Shown: in pieces, positions 34,306 through 44,225 of the stretch | How positions within the stretch are numbered: position 1 is the first letter of the stretch | Layout: each line of letters begins with the position of its first letter | Assembly: GCA_003250395.1 (NCBI GenBank) | Contig: QKGM01000054.1 | Span: 1-57,936, forward strand | DNA: 57,936 bases | Source of the DNA: Bacteroidota bacterium | GTDB lineage: Bacteria > Bacteroidota > Bacteroidia > Bacteroidales > TTA-H9 | Direction of reading: 5' to 3' | Made by a program: the position numbers and the translations under genes | Notes under the pieces: generated by a model | Databases searched by the model: none | Told to the model about the DNA's origin: nothing | Seen by the model: only the letters and a program-made list of their open reading frames with translations

Positions 34306-36207
34306 ATGCGCTTTAAAATTGTTGTAATAATTCTGTTTTCTGGATTTCTCATCTTTGGTTCATGTAGGAAATCCTATGAAAATTATGGCAAGCAGGATAT
34401 TGATATTAAGACCATGTCGGATCTCAAAGTCAGTTCAACGTTTGATTATAAATCCACCAAACAAGTAAATATTACTGTGCAGTTGCCATATACTGTTGAT
34501 TATTCCTCGATTAACGGAAGACTCGATTTCTATTATCTGGATGCTGATCTTCAGGAAGTCATAGTTTACACATCCGTTGCCGATAATAATGGATTTTATA
34601 ATGGAAGGATAGAGGTCCCATCATACCTGGAAGGCATTTATGTGAGAAATCTATCAGGTGATTATTACATTGAATTCTCTGGTAGTTTGAAAGCTACCCT
34701 AGAAGGGGGAGTATTGAATTTCGGTTCATTTTTAGATACAATTCCACCCCTGGACTCGACTGTGGTAAAAAGTGCAACATATCGGTCATCCGGAGGTGTA
34801 AGAATTCCCCCTTTCGTATCGGGTATCAGGCATTTTAAGAGCACTACTGAGAACCTCATCCAGAATGGTGATTTTGAAATCAACGATTTTGGATCAATCG
34901 ATGACTGGGAAGATCCAATGGTAGCTGATGGCCGTTGGTACGAAACAAGTTATATCGGAAATAAAATTGGAAGAGTATCCTTGTCAGGAAGCCATGTTTT
35001 GCGGTTTTCTTCTACCAATTACTGGGAATATGGTGGTGTAGCCCAACTCATTGAAGCTAATTCCGGAAACCTGATCACCTTATCAGCTGAGGTAAAATCA
35101 GCTAATAATAATGGTGTGTCATGGATTTATCTTATACCCAGGGATGTATCAGGTAACTCTCTCGCTTTTTTTACGCGAGAAATCCCGGTTGTTACAAATG
35201 TCTGGACTACATATACTGTATCTGCAACTATGCCTGCAGGAACTGTTAGTTGCCAGATTTTGCTCTGGAATGAGTTCTATTCCGGCCGCACAGTATATTT
35301 TGATAATGTTGTAGTTACAGGCCCTTCGACAGATGATGATGGAGATGGTGTTATCAATGAAGAGGATGATTACCCCAACGATCCATTGCGCGCCTATGAT
35401 CTTTATTATCCTGATAATATCCAGTTCGGTTGTCTTGCATTTGAGGATAACTGGCCTCAAACCGCCGACTATGATTTGAATGACCTGGTGGTTGATTATC
35501 AATTTAAGCAAGTACTCAATGCAAATACTGCGCTTGTGGAATTATATGCCGATTTCTCAGTCAGAGCTATTGGTGCTGCATACCTGAATTCGTTTGGATT
35601 TGAAATGCCTGTACCATCATCAATAGTGCAGTCGGTTACAGGGAATGTCCTTTCTGATAATTTCATTACTACGTCATCCAATGGAACAGAATCGGGGCAA
35701 AGTAATGCTGTTATTTTTGTTACTGATAATCCAAAAAATCAATTACCCTATCCCGGGACTGGGGAGTATGTAAATACATCACCCGGTGCTCCCTGGGTTG
35801 AGCCCGATACATTGCACCTGCATATTGAATTTATTTCTCCTATTGCATTATCAGTAGCAGGGTATGCCCCCTATAATCCGTTCATCGTAGTCAACAGGAT
35901 GCGTGGTAGAGAAATTCATCTTGTAGATCAGTTACCTACTGCTTTGGCTGATCCTTTATTGTTTGGAACGGGAAATGATGATTCTGAACCTTCATCCGGA
36001 CGTTATTACAAGACAGTGCAGAACCTTCCCTGGGCTTTGAACATACCAGGTCATTTTGACTACCCCCTTGAACAAAATGAGATAATCAGCGGCTATCTCA
36101 AATTTGCTCCATGGGCAATGAGTTCTGGAGCTGAATATAGCGACTGGTACTTACCCAATATTTCGGGGTATAGAGATGATCAATACCTCTATAATATGCC
36201 AAGGTGA
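34306..36207 (+). CDS. LruC-domain lipoprotein
   Basis: This 633-residue protein has an ATG start. The lipobox LIFGSC puts the lipidated cysteine at residue 20. Residues 185-345 look like a carbohydrate-binding-type jelly roll (NLIQNGDFEINDFGSIDDWEDP...VYFDNVVVTGP). TDDDGDGVINEEDDYPNDP at about 346-364 is a thrombospondin type 3-like calcium loop. The remainder is an LruC/DUF4842 domain (FEDNWPQTADYDLNDLVVDYQF to the C-terminus GYRDDQYLYNMP). LruC proteins are surface lipoproteins of unknown function, first named from Leptospira and common in Bacteroidota. Calcium binding and surface exposure are inferred from the family. Confidence 0.88.
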   Translation: MRFKIVVIILFSGFLIFGSCRKSYENYGKQDIDIKTMSDLKVSSTFDYKSTKQVNITVQLPYTVDYSSINGRLDFYYLDADLQEVIVYTSVADNNGFYNGRIEVPSYLEGIYVRNLSGDYYIEFSGSLKATLEGGVLNFGSFLDTIPPLDSTVVKSATYRSSGGVRIPPFVSGIRHFKSTTENLIQNGDFEINDFGSIDDWEDPMVADGRWYETSYIGNKIGRVSLSGSHVLRFSSTNYWEYGGVAQLIEANSGNLITLSAEVKSANNNGVSWIYLIPRDVSGNSLAFFTREIPVVTNVWTTYTVSATMPAGTVSCQILLWNEFYSGRTVYFDNVVVTGPSTDDDGDGVINEEDDYPNDPLRAYDLYYPDNIQFGCLAFEDNWPQTADYDLNDLVVDYQFKQVLNANTALVELYADFSVRAIGAAYLNSFGFEMPVPSSIVQSVTGNVLSDNFITTSSNGTESGQSNAVIFVTDNPKNQLPYPGTGEYVNTSPGAPWVEPDTLHLHIEFISPIALSVAGYAPYNPFIVVNRMRGREIHLVDQLPTALADPLLFGTGNDDSEPSSGRYYKTVQNLPWALNIPGHFDYPLEQNEIISGYLKFAPWAMSSGAEYSDWYLPNISGYRDDQYLYNMPR

Positions 36208-36228
36208 TCTATTGACACTGCAATACCT

Positions 36229-37350
36229 TCACCCGTTATCCATTTGGATAACGGGTGTTTTTTTGAAGTATGGGAAGTATTTCTTCAGGTTATTGACAGG
36301 TGTCTCAACAAGCTTCCATGACAGGTGTGAGAGAATGAAAGTGAGGATAAAAAACGAGAAGAATGCCGTATATTTATTTGTGATCAGAATTCCAGCACGG
36401 GGTGCCAGGTAATAGTACAGATCGGGAATAAACAGATGATATACGTACATACCATAGGATACTTTCCCGAAGTAAAGAATCCACGGGTGTTGCAGAAATC
36501 CTCCTGCAAGAAAACTGAATCGCCCTGCCACAGCGTAATTTATGATGATAGCCGACATCAACACGAATAATAATTCGTCGATTAGTGCTTTATACCAGGG
36601 AATTCTGATAAAAAGGAATAACAGCAGTGTATACACCGCGATTGATCCCCAGACTATGAAAGGGTTTAACAATTTTTGAACAACAGGCTTTTCTTCGCTG
36701 TGCATCCATGCTAACAGTGCACCCAGTCCAAGAGCATACATACAAGAAATGATAAGGTAAGAACCAGCCATCCAGTTGCCTGGAAAGTAAAAGTGTATAT
36801 ATAGTTTCGATGCAACAGAGATAATAATAGTGGCAAGAATGACTCTGAGAAGATATTTCCGGTTAACAAATAACATCAGCCAGGGCCAGAAAAGGTAAAA
36901 CTGTTCTTCAACGGCTAACGACCAAAAGTGATTGAAATTGCCAATATACAGGTTATGGACTGATTGGTAAATATTGGACGTGTAAGTCACCAGCCAGGGG
37001 AAATAGGTTCTGGCACCAGGATAATTAATCAGAACCAGGAAAATGATTGTCAGATAATAGATTGGAAATATACGCAGAAACCGGCGAATATAAAACTGTC
37101 TTAACAGCATCGTTTTATTTCGATCTGCCAAATCGTATTTTTTTCTATTAACAAGTAAGATTCTGGTGATCAGAAAACCGGATAGTACAAAAAACAGTGT
37201 CACCCCATGAACAAACTGTATACTGGTTGCGATGATACTGGTCATTTGCCATTGCAACCAATGAGCCACCATAACCATAAAAATGGCGATGAAACGGAGA
37301 CCATCAAGCTGTAACTGATAATCGGTATTTTGTTCTTTTTTAATTGACAT
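36229..37350 (-). CDS. Acyltransferase family 3 membrane protein (OafA/NodX-like)
   Basis: This 373-residue protein has an ATG start and about ten membrane helices. It starts with the family block LDGLRFIAIFMVMVAHWLQ, which carries the catalytic His in helix 1. FYIRRFLRIFPIYYL and FNHFWSLAVEEQFYLFWPWLM (the second conserved block) follow. The enzyme transfers acetyl or other acyl groups to an extracytoplasmic sugar or peptidoglycan acceptor. It lies 3 bp after the sirtuin gene and shares its operon. Its last nine codons double as the terminator stem of the converging LruC gene. Confidence 0.9.
   Translation of the reverse strand: MSIKKEQNTDYQLQLDGLRFIAIFMVMVAHWLQWQMTSIIATSIQFVHGVTLFFVLSGFLITRILLVNRKKYDLADRNKTMLLRQFYIRRFLRIFPIYYLTIIFLVLINYPGARTYFPWLVTYTSNIYQSVHNLYIGNFNHFWSLAVEEQFYLFWPWLMLFVNRKYLLRVILATIIISVASKLYIHFYFPGNWMAGSYLIISCMYALGLGALLAWMHSEEKPVVQKLLNPFIVWGSIAVYTLLLFLFIRIPWYKALIDELLFVLMSAIIINYAVAGRFSFLAGGFLQHPWILYFGKVSYGMYVYHLFIPDLYYYLAPRAGILITNKYTAFFSFFILTFILSHLSWKLVETPVNNLKKYFPYFKKTPVIQMDNG
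36230..36264 (+). terminator. Terminator of the LruC gene embedded in the opposing coding sequence
   Basis: CACCCGTTATCC, a 4-base loop and GGATAACGGGTG form a perfect 12-bp stem followed by seven Ts on the plus strand, 23 bp after the LruC stop. The whole structure is inside the 3' end of the acyltransferase gene on the other strand. Confidence 0.88.
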
Positions 37351-37353
37351 AAC

Positions 37354-38121
37354 TCAGTCAATTTTCAACTTTAGATATGAAGCAATTGCTTGAGCCGCTT
37401 CTCCGGCTTTCATGGGTATTTGCAGTAACGTGGTCTGAAAACTGAAATTGCTTTGCTGCGGATTGATCTCAATAATAAATGCCCCGTGTGCTTTTGCTTC
37501 CTGGGGAATTAGTGCTGCAGGGTATACTTCACCAGTTGTACCGATAATTAGCAATACGTCGCATTGACGTGCAGCTTCGAAAGACAGTTGGTAGGCTTCT
37601 CCCGGAATGGCCTCACCAAAGAAAATGAAATCGGGTTTGAGTATTCCATTGCATTGCATGCAATGAGGTACTGCCTGAGAAAGAAATTCATTATTAGCAG
37701 GATAGAAAGTGCCACATTTCAGGCAGGTAAGTCTTGCGCTGTTTCCATGAAAGCAGTGTACCGTTTTACTCCCGGCTTGTTGGTGAAGACTGTCAATATT
37801 CTGTGTAATGGTAGCCTTAAGTATCCCCTTTTCTTCAAGGTGAGCCAGAAGCCGATGGGCAGCATTAGGCCGTGCTTTATTAAAATGGGTATAGAAGATC
37901 TCTTTAATTACCGGCCAGCATAGCTCAGGATGTTGAATGAAGTATTCAATTTCAAGTGTTTTAGGGTTATATCGGTTCCATAATCCGTCCTCTCCCCTGA
38001 AAGAAGGTATTCCGCTTTCAACGGATATACCCGCACCTGTAAAAGCAACAAGATGTTTGGCATGTATTATTTTTTCTGCCGCTTCAGTAATTATTTCCGT
38101 ATGCTTTATCCCGGATGACAT
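37354..38121 (-). CDS. Sir2-family NAD-dependent protein deacylase
   Basis: This 255-residue protein has an ATG start. GAGIS (29-33) and FRG bind NAD. TQNID (106-110) and His125 in FHG form the active site. Cys133, Cys136, Cys154 and Cys157 hold the zinc. GTTGEVYPAA and the NPQ motif complete the Rossmann part. The length matches bacterial CobB-type sirtuins, which remove acyl groups from protein lysines using NAD. The usual cobB symbol is plausible but the subtype is unassigned. It is the first gene of a two-gene operon with the acyltransferase. Confidence 0.93.
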   Translation of the reverse strand: MSSGIKHTEIITEAAEKIIHAKHLVAFTGAGISVESGIPSFRGEDGLWNRYNPKTLEIEYFIQHPELCWPVIKEIFYTHFNKARPNAAHRLLAHLEEKGILKATITQNIDSLHQQAGSKTVHCFHGNSARLTCLKCGTFYPANNEFLSQAVPHCMQCNGILKPDFIFFGEAIPGEAYQLSFEAARQCDVLLIIGTTGEVYPAALIPQEAKAHGAFIIEINPQQSNFSFQTTLLQIPMKAGEAAQAIASYLKLKID

Positions 38122-38242
38122 AAGGTGTCGAATTTTGTGCGAAGGTAATGATTTTAGATTTTAAGCCCTGTTTATCCAGGGGGTATTCGCTGTTTTGCTC
38201 ATAGACAGGTCAGAATCCCATTCCGGAAAGCTCCTAAAAAGT

Positions 38243-38250
38243 TATCTTTG
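38243..38250 (+). promoter_or_regulatory. -7 element of the DPP4 gene
   Basis: TATCTTTG, 30 bases before the ATG at 38281. A TTC rather than TTG lies 19 bases upstream, so the -33 part is imperfect. Confidence 0.65.
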
Positions 38251-38280
38251 CCCATCCTGAATATCTCATAATTTAAATAT

Positions 38281-40458
38281 ATGCTACATTTTTCGAAGGC
38301 CTTCTTTACAGTTATCTTTTTGATTGGTGTAAGCGTTATCAGCGCGCAATCACAAGATCTTTCCCTTGAGTCTATCTTTAAAACCAGATCCCTGACTACA
38401 AAGGGTGTTTCCGGAATTTCGCCCATGTCTGATGGCAAACGTTATACCCGCCTGTTGAATGATACACTGGTCGTTTTTTCCTACAAAACCGGCAAAAGAA
38501 ATGGTTGGCTGGCTACGGGAAAGGAGATGATAACCTCATCTGGCGATACCCTTTCACTTCGTTCTTATACACTCAGCCCCGATGAGAAGAAAATGATAAT
38601 ACCTACCATGACTGAGAGTATATACCGACATTCAACCCAATCGGAATTTTATATATGGGATTGTACCGCGAGAAGATTAACCCGCTTAAGTGAGAACGGT
38701 AAACAACGGCTTGCTGAATTTTCACCTGATGGTAACAAAGTAGCATTTGTGCGAAATAATAATTTGTTCGTCAGGGATTTGATTTCGAATACTGAAAGTG
38801 CAATTACAACAGACGGAGTTGATAATTCTATCATCAATGGTACAACTGATTGGGTTTATGAGGAAGAGTTCGGTTTTACCAAAGGATTTTATTGGTCACC
38901 CGACGGCACAAAGATTGCCTGGCTTCGTTTTGATGAAACAGCCGTGCCGGAATTTTTATTAACTATATACGGCGACCTTTACCCTTCAAATCAAAAGTAT
39001 AAGTATCCCAAAGCAGGAGAGAACAACAGTATTGTTTCGGTTCATGTGTATGATATGACTTCAGGTATTGTTACAACTATTGAGGTTGGAGATAATCCTG
39101 ATCAGTACATTCCACGGATTCAATGGAGCAATCAAAAAGGGCAGCTTGCCGTTCAAAGGTTAAACCGTCTGCAGAATAAACTTGAACTTTTGCTGGCTGA
39201 TGTTACATCGGGTAAATCAAAAGTGATTTTTACCGATGAGAATAGTGCTTACGTACAGATAACTAATGATCTGACTTTCGTTCCCGGAACTGACCAGTTC
39301 CTTTTGACAAGTGAACGGGATGGGTTCAATCATATCTATTTAGGCGATTCAAAAGGAAATTTGCATCAGTTAACAAAAGGTGAATGGGATGTTGCCGGTA
39401 TTAAGGGATTCGATCCTGTCAGACGATTAGTCTGGTTTGATGCTGCTATTTACGGACCAGTAAACCGTGATATTTGTCATGTTAATCTGGAGGGGAAGAT
39501 TGAGGTTATTACAGATCAACGTGGTTGGAATACTTCTGATTTCAATAGCGATTTTTCATACTTTATACATAACTGGAGCGATATGAATAACCCGCCTGTA
39601 ATTTCGGTAAAAGACCGGGATGGTAAAACTATCCGAATTCTGGAAGATAATGCAGACCTGAAGGAGAAGATCGAATTGTATAAGCTCAGGAATAGAGAAC
39701 AGTTTTCAATGAAAACAGCGGAAGGGATTGAATTGAATGGCTGGATGATTAAACCGGATGGTTTTGATCGGTCGAAACAATACCCTGTGTTAATGTATGT
39801 ATATGGAGGCCCCGGCTCGCAAACAGTTAGAAATAGCTGGGATCGGGGACAGTTGTGGTATCAGTATCTCGCCAGGGAGGGCATCCTCGTTGTTTCAGTC
39901 GATAACCGGGGTACTGGTTTCAGGGGAAATGATTTCAAGAAAATGACCTATCTGCAACTTGGCAAATATGAGACTGAAGACCAGATTGAGGTGGCGAAGT
40001 GGCTTCTAAAGGAGGGTTACGCTCAGCCAGGTAAAATTGGCATTTTCGGTTGGAGTTACGGCGGGTATATGTCGTCACTTTGTATGACCCGCGGTGCAGA
40101 AGTTTTCAATACCGGTATTGCTGTAGCTCCGGTAACAAACTGGCGCTACTATGATAATATTTATACCGAACGTTTCATGCGTACTCCTCAGGAAAACCCC
40201 TCTGGATATGATGATAATTCTCCGATTAACCATGTTGACAAGCTGAGAGGAAACTTCCTGCTTATTCATGGTATGGCCGATGATAATGTACACTTTCAGA
40301 ATTCTGTTGATCTGGTTACTGCACTGGTAAATGCAGACAAAGATTTCGATTCGGAGTTTTACCCAAACTCAAATCATGGTATCTATACCGGAAGAAATAC
40401 TACATTTCATCTCTACAGGAGGATGACTAATTTTCTTATTAAGCACCTTAAAGACTAA
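38281..40458 (+). CDS. Dipeptidyl peptidase IV, S9B family
   Basis: This 725-residue protein has a signal peptide ending ISAQ. The first 470 residues form the eight-bladed propeller with the N-terminus-anchoring glutamates in DWVYEEEFGF (Glu195-Glu196). The C-terminal alpha/beta hydrolase has GWSYGGY (nucleophile Ser592), Asp667 in HGMADDNVHF and His699 in NSNHGIY. This set is diagnostic for DPP4, which releases X-Pro or X-Ala dipeptides from peptide N-termini in the periplasm. In Bacteroidota it usually serves peptide use. It is monocistronic, with a TATCTTTG promoter element. Confidence 0.95.
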   Translation: MLHFSKAFFTVIFLIGVSVISAQSQDLSLESIFKTRSLTTKGVSGISPMSDGKRYTRLLNDTLVVFSYKTGKRNGWLATGKEMITSSGDTLSLRSYTLSPDEKKMIIPTMTESIYRHSTQSEFYIWDCTARRLTRLSENGKQRLAEFSPDGNKVAFVRNNNLFVRDLISNTESAITTDGVDNSIINGTTDWVYEEEFGFTKGFYWSPDGTKIAWLRFDETAVPEFLLTIYGDLYPSNQKYKYPKAGENNSIVSVHVYDMTSGIVTTIEVGDNPDQYIPRIQWSNQKGQLAVQRLNRLQNKLELLLADVTSGKSKVIFTDENSAYVQITNDLTFVPGTDQFLLTSERDGFNHIYLGDSKGNLHQLTKGEWDVAGIKGFDPVRRLVWFDAAIYGPVNRDICHVNLEGKIEVITDQRGWNTSDFNSDFSYFIHNWSDMNNPPVISVKDRDGKTIRILEDNADLKEKIELYKLRNREQFSMKTAEGIELNGWMIKPDGFDRSKQYPVLMYVYGGPGSQTVRNSWDRGQLWYQYLAREGILVVSVDNRGTGFRGNDFKKMTYLQLGKYETEDQIEVAKWLLKEGYAQPGKIGIFGWSYGGYMSSLCMTRGAEVFNTGIAVAPVTNWRYYDNIYTERFMRTPQENPSGYDDNSPINHVDKLRGNFLLIHGMADDNVHFQNSVDLVTALVNADKDFDSEFYPNSNHGIYTGRNTTFHLYRRMTNFLIKHLKD

Positions 40459-40540
40459 TAGTTAGTAGGGTGTCTGATGTTAAAATAACTGCACTCTTTT
40501 TTTTTATTTGTAATTCATTGCGATGCTGACCTGATTTCTT

Positions 40541-40569
40541 TTGGCGTTATCATGAAAAAGATAACTTTG
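40541..40569 (+). promoter_or_regulatory. Promoter of the GH109 gene
   Basis: TTG (40541-40543), 18 bases, then TAACTTTG (40562-40569), 23 bases before the ATG at 40593. It is close to the TTG-N19-21-TAnnTTTG consensus. Confidence 0.65.
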
Positions 40570-40592
40570 TAAAAAAATTTAAGAACATTGTT

Positions 40593-41981
40593 ATGAATAT
40601 TACTTCTTTTGATTATTTAAGAATGAAATCGTTGTTTTTCAGTATTCTGATTGGTGTTGCCCTTTCTATATCTGCTGCCGCTCAGGAGAACAGAATGATT
40701 GAATTCCCTGTTCCGCCACGTGCCCCGGGTCAGACAGATGTGCTTCAGTTGGCTTGTGAACCTTTGGATACGGTAAGAATTGCCTTCATAGGTCTTGGGA
40801 TGAGGGGAAGCGATGCTGTAGCACGTTATATGAATATAGAAGGGGTTAAGGTAGTTGCCTTATGTGATGTCGATTTCTGGAAGGTAGATGAATGCCAGAA
40901 GATACTGCTGAAAAGTGGCAGGCCGGCAGCAGCATCCTATACAAAACCAACCGACTGGCAAACTGTTTGCAGCAGAAATGATGTGGATCTGGTCTATGTT
41001 TGTACTCATTGGCAGCTTCATACTCCCATCGCAGTCTATGCAATGCAACATGGAAAGCATGTGGCTGTTGAGGTACCTGCAGCTTTAACAGTTGAAGATT
41101 GCTGGAAGCTGGTCAATACTGCCGAAGTTACCCGTCGTCACTGTATGATGCTGGAGAATTGCTGCTATGATTTTTTTGAAATGGCTACATTGAATATGGC
41201 GCAAAAAGGTTTCTTTGGTGAGGTGATGCATTGTGAAGCGGCTTATATCCATGATCTCCGCTGGCTGCAATTCGATGAGAAAAATGGTTACTGGGATATG
41301 TGGCGTCTGCGTTATAATACATCCCACACGGGAAACCCTTATCCTACACACGGACTAGGTCCGGTTTGCCAGATATTGAATATTCACCGTGGTGATAAGA
41401 TGGATTACCTTGTGTCAATATCAACCAGCCAGGTGGGAATGACTGCCTATGCAAAGGAAAAATTTGGTGAGAATTCTCCGCAGTCATTGGTTGATTATAA
41501 GCTGGGTGACATGAACACCACCCTGATAAGAACTGCACGGGGAAAAACCATCATGCTTCAGCATGATATTACCAGTCCCCGTCCATATAACAGGATTCAT
41601 ATGGTAAGTGGTACGAAAGCGTTTGCTCAAAAGTACCCCGTTCAGGGTATTGCCATGGAACCCAATGCCCATTCTTTTGTAAAACGAGAGATTATAGATT
41701 CATTACTAAATGTATATGAGCATCCGTTTGCGCGGGAAATAGGTGAGCAGGCGCGAAAAGTTGGTGGCCACGGTGGTATGGATTTTATTATGGATTACCG
41801 TCTGATATACTGTCTCAGGCATGGACTACCGCTCGATGAAGATGTATATGATGCAGCTGAGTGGTCTTGTATAACAGAATTGTCGGAGAAATCGGTATTG
41901 AATGGCTCCGCCCCGGTTCAGATACCCGACTTTACACGGGGTACGTGGGATAAGTTGAAAGGACTGGAATTTAAAAAGTAA
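40593..41981 (+). CDS. GH109-type glycosidase of the Gfo/Idh/MocA superfamily
   Basis: The first ATG gives 462 residues; the ATG at 40623 would place the signal peptide (MKSLFFSILIGVALSISAAAQ) directly at the N-terminus, and either is possible. IAFIGLGMRGSDAVARY is the NAD-binding loop. HVAVEVPAALTVEDCW, YNTSHTGNPYPTHGLGP and GGHGGMDFIMDYR match the alpha-N-acetylgalactosaminidases of family GH109, which use bound NAD in a redox elimination mechanism. The expected substrate is terminal N-acetylgalactosamine on host or biofilm glycans. The signal peptide indicates periplasmic action. It differs from the Tat-exported paralogue at 16251. Confidence 0.88.
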   Translation: MNITSFDYLRMKSLFFSILIGVALSISAAAQENRMIEFPVPPRAPGQTDVLQLACEPLDTVRIAFIGLGMRGSDAVARYMNIEGVKVVALCDVDFWKVDECQKILLKSGRPAAASYTKPTDWQTVCSRNDVDLVYVCTHWQLHTPIAVYAMQHGKHVAVEVPAALTVEDCWKLVNTAEVTRRHCMMLENCCYDFFEMATLNMAQKGFFGEVMHCEAAYIHDLRWLQFDEKNGYWDMWRLRYNTSHTGNPYPTHGLGPVCQILNIHRGDKMDYLVSISTSQVGMTAYAKEKFGENSPQSLVDYKLGDMNTTLIRTARGKTIMLQHDITSPRPYNRIHMVSGTKAFAQKYPVQGIAMEPNAHSFVKREIIDSLLNVYEHPFAREIGEQARKVGGHGGMDFIMDYRLIYCLRHGLPLDEDVYDAAEWSCITELSEKSVLNGSAPVQIPDFTRGTWDKLKGLEFKK

Positions 41982-41996
41982 ATTTTGTCGTGTTAT

Positions 41997-42029
41997 AAAA
42001 ACCGTTGCTTTCTTAAAGCAACGGTTTTT
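41997..42029. terminator. Bidirectional terminator between GH109 and PgpH genes
   Basis: AAAAACCGTTGCTT and AAGCAACGGTTTTT form a perfect 14-bp stem with a 5-base loop, with A/T-rich ends suiting both convergent genes. Confidence 0.88.
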
Positions 42030-42042
42030 ATATTGGCATAAT

Positions 42043-44109
42043 TTACCCGGGATACTCAACCCGGATATGGTAAATATGCATTAACTGATTTTTAAGTATC
42101 TTCTTGGCAAGTGTAATATCTTTCAGTGTGATGGCTGCATTGTCAAACTGACCTGCCTGAGCCTGGCCGTCGATTACTTTCTCAACCAGGGCTGATATCT
42201 TTTCTTCATCAGGTTTTACAAGGCTTCTTGATGCAGCTTCGACAGAGTCGGCCATCATCAGTACACAGGTTTCTTTATTGAAAGGAATAGGCCCATGATA
42301 TGTAAAAACAGACTCATCTATCTCTTCATCGGGATAATCCCGTTTTTGCAGTTGGTAGAAGTATTCTGTCTTCCTTGTGCCATGGTGGGTTCGTATAAAA
42401 TCTATTATCTGGTCAGGAATACGTGATTTCTTGGCTTTTTTAATCCCTCTGATTACATGGCTTGTAATAATAGCTGCACTTTCCTCGTAGGTGAGTTCTG
42501 AATGCGGGTTGAAACCGGTAACCTGGTTCTCAATGAAGTAAATAGGCATCTCTATTTTGCCAACATCATGGTATAAGGCGCCAGCCCTGACAAGCCTTGG
42601 GTTTCCACCAATCACCTGTATTACCTCTTCGGCAAGATTGGCTACCTGCAGGGAGTGCTGAAAGGTTCCGGGAGCACGACGGGCCAGTTCACGAAGAAGC
42701 CCGGTATTGGTGTCGGAAAGTTCAAGCAGCGTAACATCAGTTACGTAACCAAAAGTTTTCTCAAATATGTAAATCAGCGGGTAAGCAAGCAGGATGAGGA
42801 ATGCACTTGCCCCGAACATGACAAATTTGCCTGTTTGCATTCCCTGAACAGACCCTTCCTGAATAAGAAAATTCCCAATGTAAACGAGCGAATATACCAG
42901 AAAGACCATCATTGCCGAAAAGACGAACTGCGATCTGCGCTGGAAATTAACTACACTGAAAATAGAAATGATACCCGCAATGAATTGCAGGAATACAAAT
43001 TCAAACCCGTTTGGAACCATGAATCCAATCAGGATGATGGTAATGATATGAACATAAAGAGCGAGCCTTGAGTCGAAGAAAACCCGCATGATGATTGGCA
43101 CCAGACAAATCGGAACTACATAAATGTAATTGGGATTGGAACGGAGTAATAAAGAGGTTGAACCAATCATCATAAAGATCAGCAACAGGATCAGGCTGGT
43201 TCGCTTTGAATCTTCAAATACATCCCGCCGGAAAAAATAGAGAAAGAATATCAGGACGGAGATACTAATGGCTACTAACAAAATCTGACCAGCCAGAATA
43301 AATGCAAATCTTGATGATTCGCCAAGCTGTGATTCATAATCCCGGCGAAGGGATTCTAATATCATGAAAGATTCGTTGTTGACCACTTCACCCTGGCTGA
43401 TCACTTTTTCTCCTGCCTGAACCATCCCCCTTGTTCCTGAAATCTCTGACAATTGCTCTTCAAGGTCACGTTTGCTGAAATCAGCATCATACAACAGATT
43501 TGGTTCAGGTAGGTTTTCAAGTATCTTAACTAATTTTTCATCGCCATCAAGTTGATTAACTTTCAGTTGTTTGTTGATATATTCGAATGACTGAGGTATT
43601 GTCATGACATTTTCCAGGCTTTTTCTGATAGCAGTATTGTGCCTGATAACGATTATCTGATCCTGATGCCCGGGTACTTTACTGGCCGATGCCAGACTTA
43701 TAATACCTTTTTCGAATATGGTGTCAGACAATGCCATAGCAACCTGGTGGATCGTTCTGTTCTGGTTATTGAGAAGTTCGTTTTCCTGATTAACCGGATA
43801 AACCTGGTTGAGTTGCTGGATCAGAAAATGCTGTTTGGTGGATTTAATTGTTGTATCGAGCCGGTAATAGGGGAGGGCTGCTTTCTTCACAGCTGCCCGT
43901 TCCCGCTCAACCTCTTCCGGATTTTTTAATATCGCGAAATCAAAAGGGGCTACCAGGTTTTCGTGCATCCATGGTTTCCCTTTCCTGAACTCATACTTGA
44001 ATTTGCCCTCGCGCGGGAAAACTGAAATGATGAGAACCATCATCAGCAAATACATCAGTACTCTGGTATAGAGCGGGGTCTGATTTCGAAGTGTTTCTCC
44101 CAGCTTCAT
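42043..44109 (-). CDS. 7TM-HD phosphohydrolase, PgpH-type c-di-AMP phosphodiesterase
   Basis: This 688-residue protein has an ATG start. TM1 lies at 15-31. An extracytoplasmic 7TMR-HDED domain follows (about 35-265, with the ENLVAPFDFAILKNPEEVERER start). Seven membrane helices follow (about 270-460), then a cytoplasmic HD domain with GTFQHSLQVANLAEEV and the metal-binding His514-Asp515 in LYHDVGK. The order matches PgpH, which hydrolyses cyclic di-AMP and so affects osmotic and cell-wall control. The N-terminal domain may sense an external ligand. It lies 116 bp after the NdpA-like gene on the same strand. Confidence 0.92.
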   Translation of the reverse strand: MKLGETLRNQTPLYTRVLMYLLMMVLIISVFPREGKFKYEFRKGKPWMHENLVAPFDFAILKNPEEVERERAAVKKAALPYYRLDTTIKSTKQHFLIQQLNQVYPVNQENELLNNQNRTIHQVAMALSDTIFEKGIISLASASKVPGHQDQIIVIRHNTAIRKSLENVMTIPQSFEYINKQLKVNQLDGDEKLVKILENLPEPNLLYDADFSKRDLEEQLSEISGTRGMVQAGEKVISQGEVVNNESFMILESLRRDYESQLGESSRFAFILAGQILLVAISISVLIFFLYFFRRDVFEDSKRTSLILLLIFMMIGSTSLLLRSNPNYIYVVPICLVPIIMRVFFDSRLALYVHIITIILIGFMVPNGFEFVFLQFIAGIISIFSVVNFQRRSQFVFSAMMVFLVYSLVYIGNFLIQEGSVQGMQTGKFVMFGASAFLILLAYPLIYIFEKTFGYVTDVTLLELSDTNTGLLRELARRAPGTFQHSLQVANLAEEVIQVIGGNPRLVRAGALYHDVGKIEMPIYFIENQVTGFNPHSELTYEESAAIITSHVIRGIKKAKKSRIPDQIIDFIRTHHGTRKTEYFYQLQKRDYPDEEIDESVFTYHGPIPFNKETCVLMMADSVEAASRSLVKPDEEKISALVEKVIDGQAQAGQFDNAAITLKDITLAKKILKNQLMHIYHIRVEYPG

Positions 44110-44225
44110 AATTGGTTATTTGCAGCTAATATACAGATTTTGGCAATTTAATATACAACTGCTCCACGATCCCCCCTTTGATTCGTGTTGAGAAATCTTA
44201 ATAAAATTTTAGAAGAGAAGCCTGA

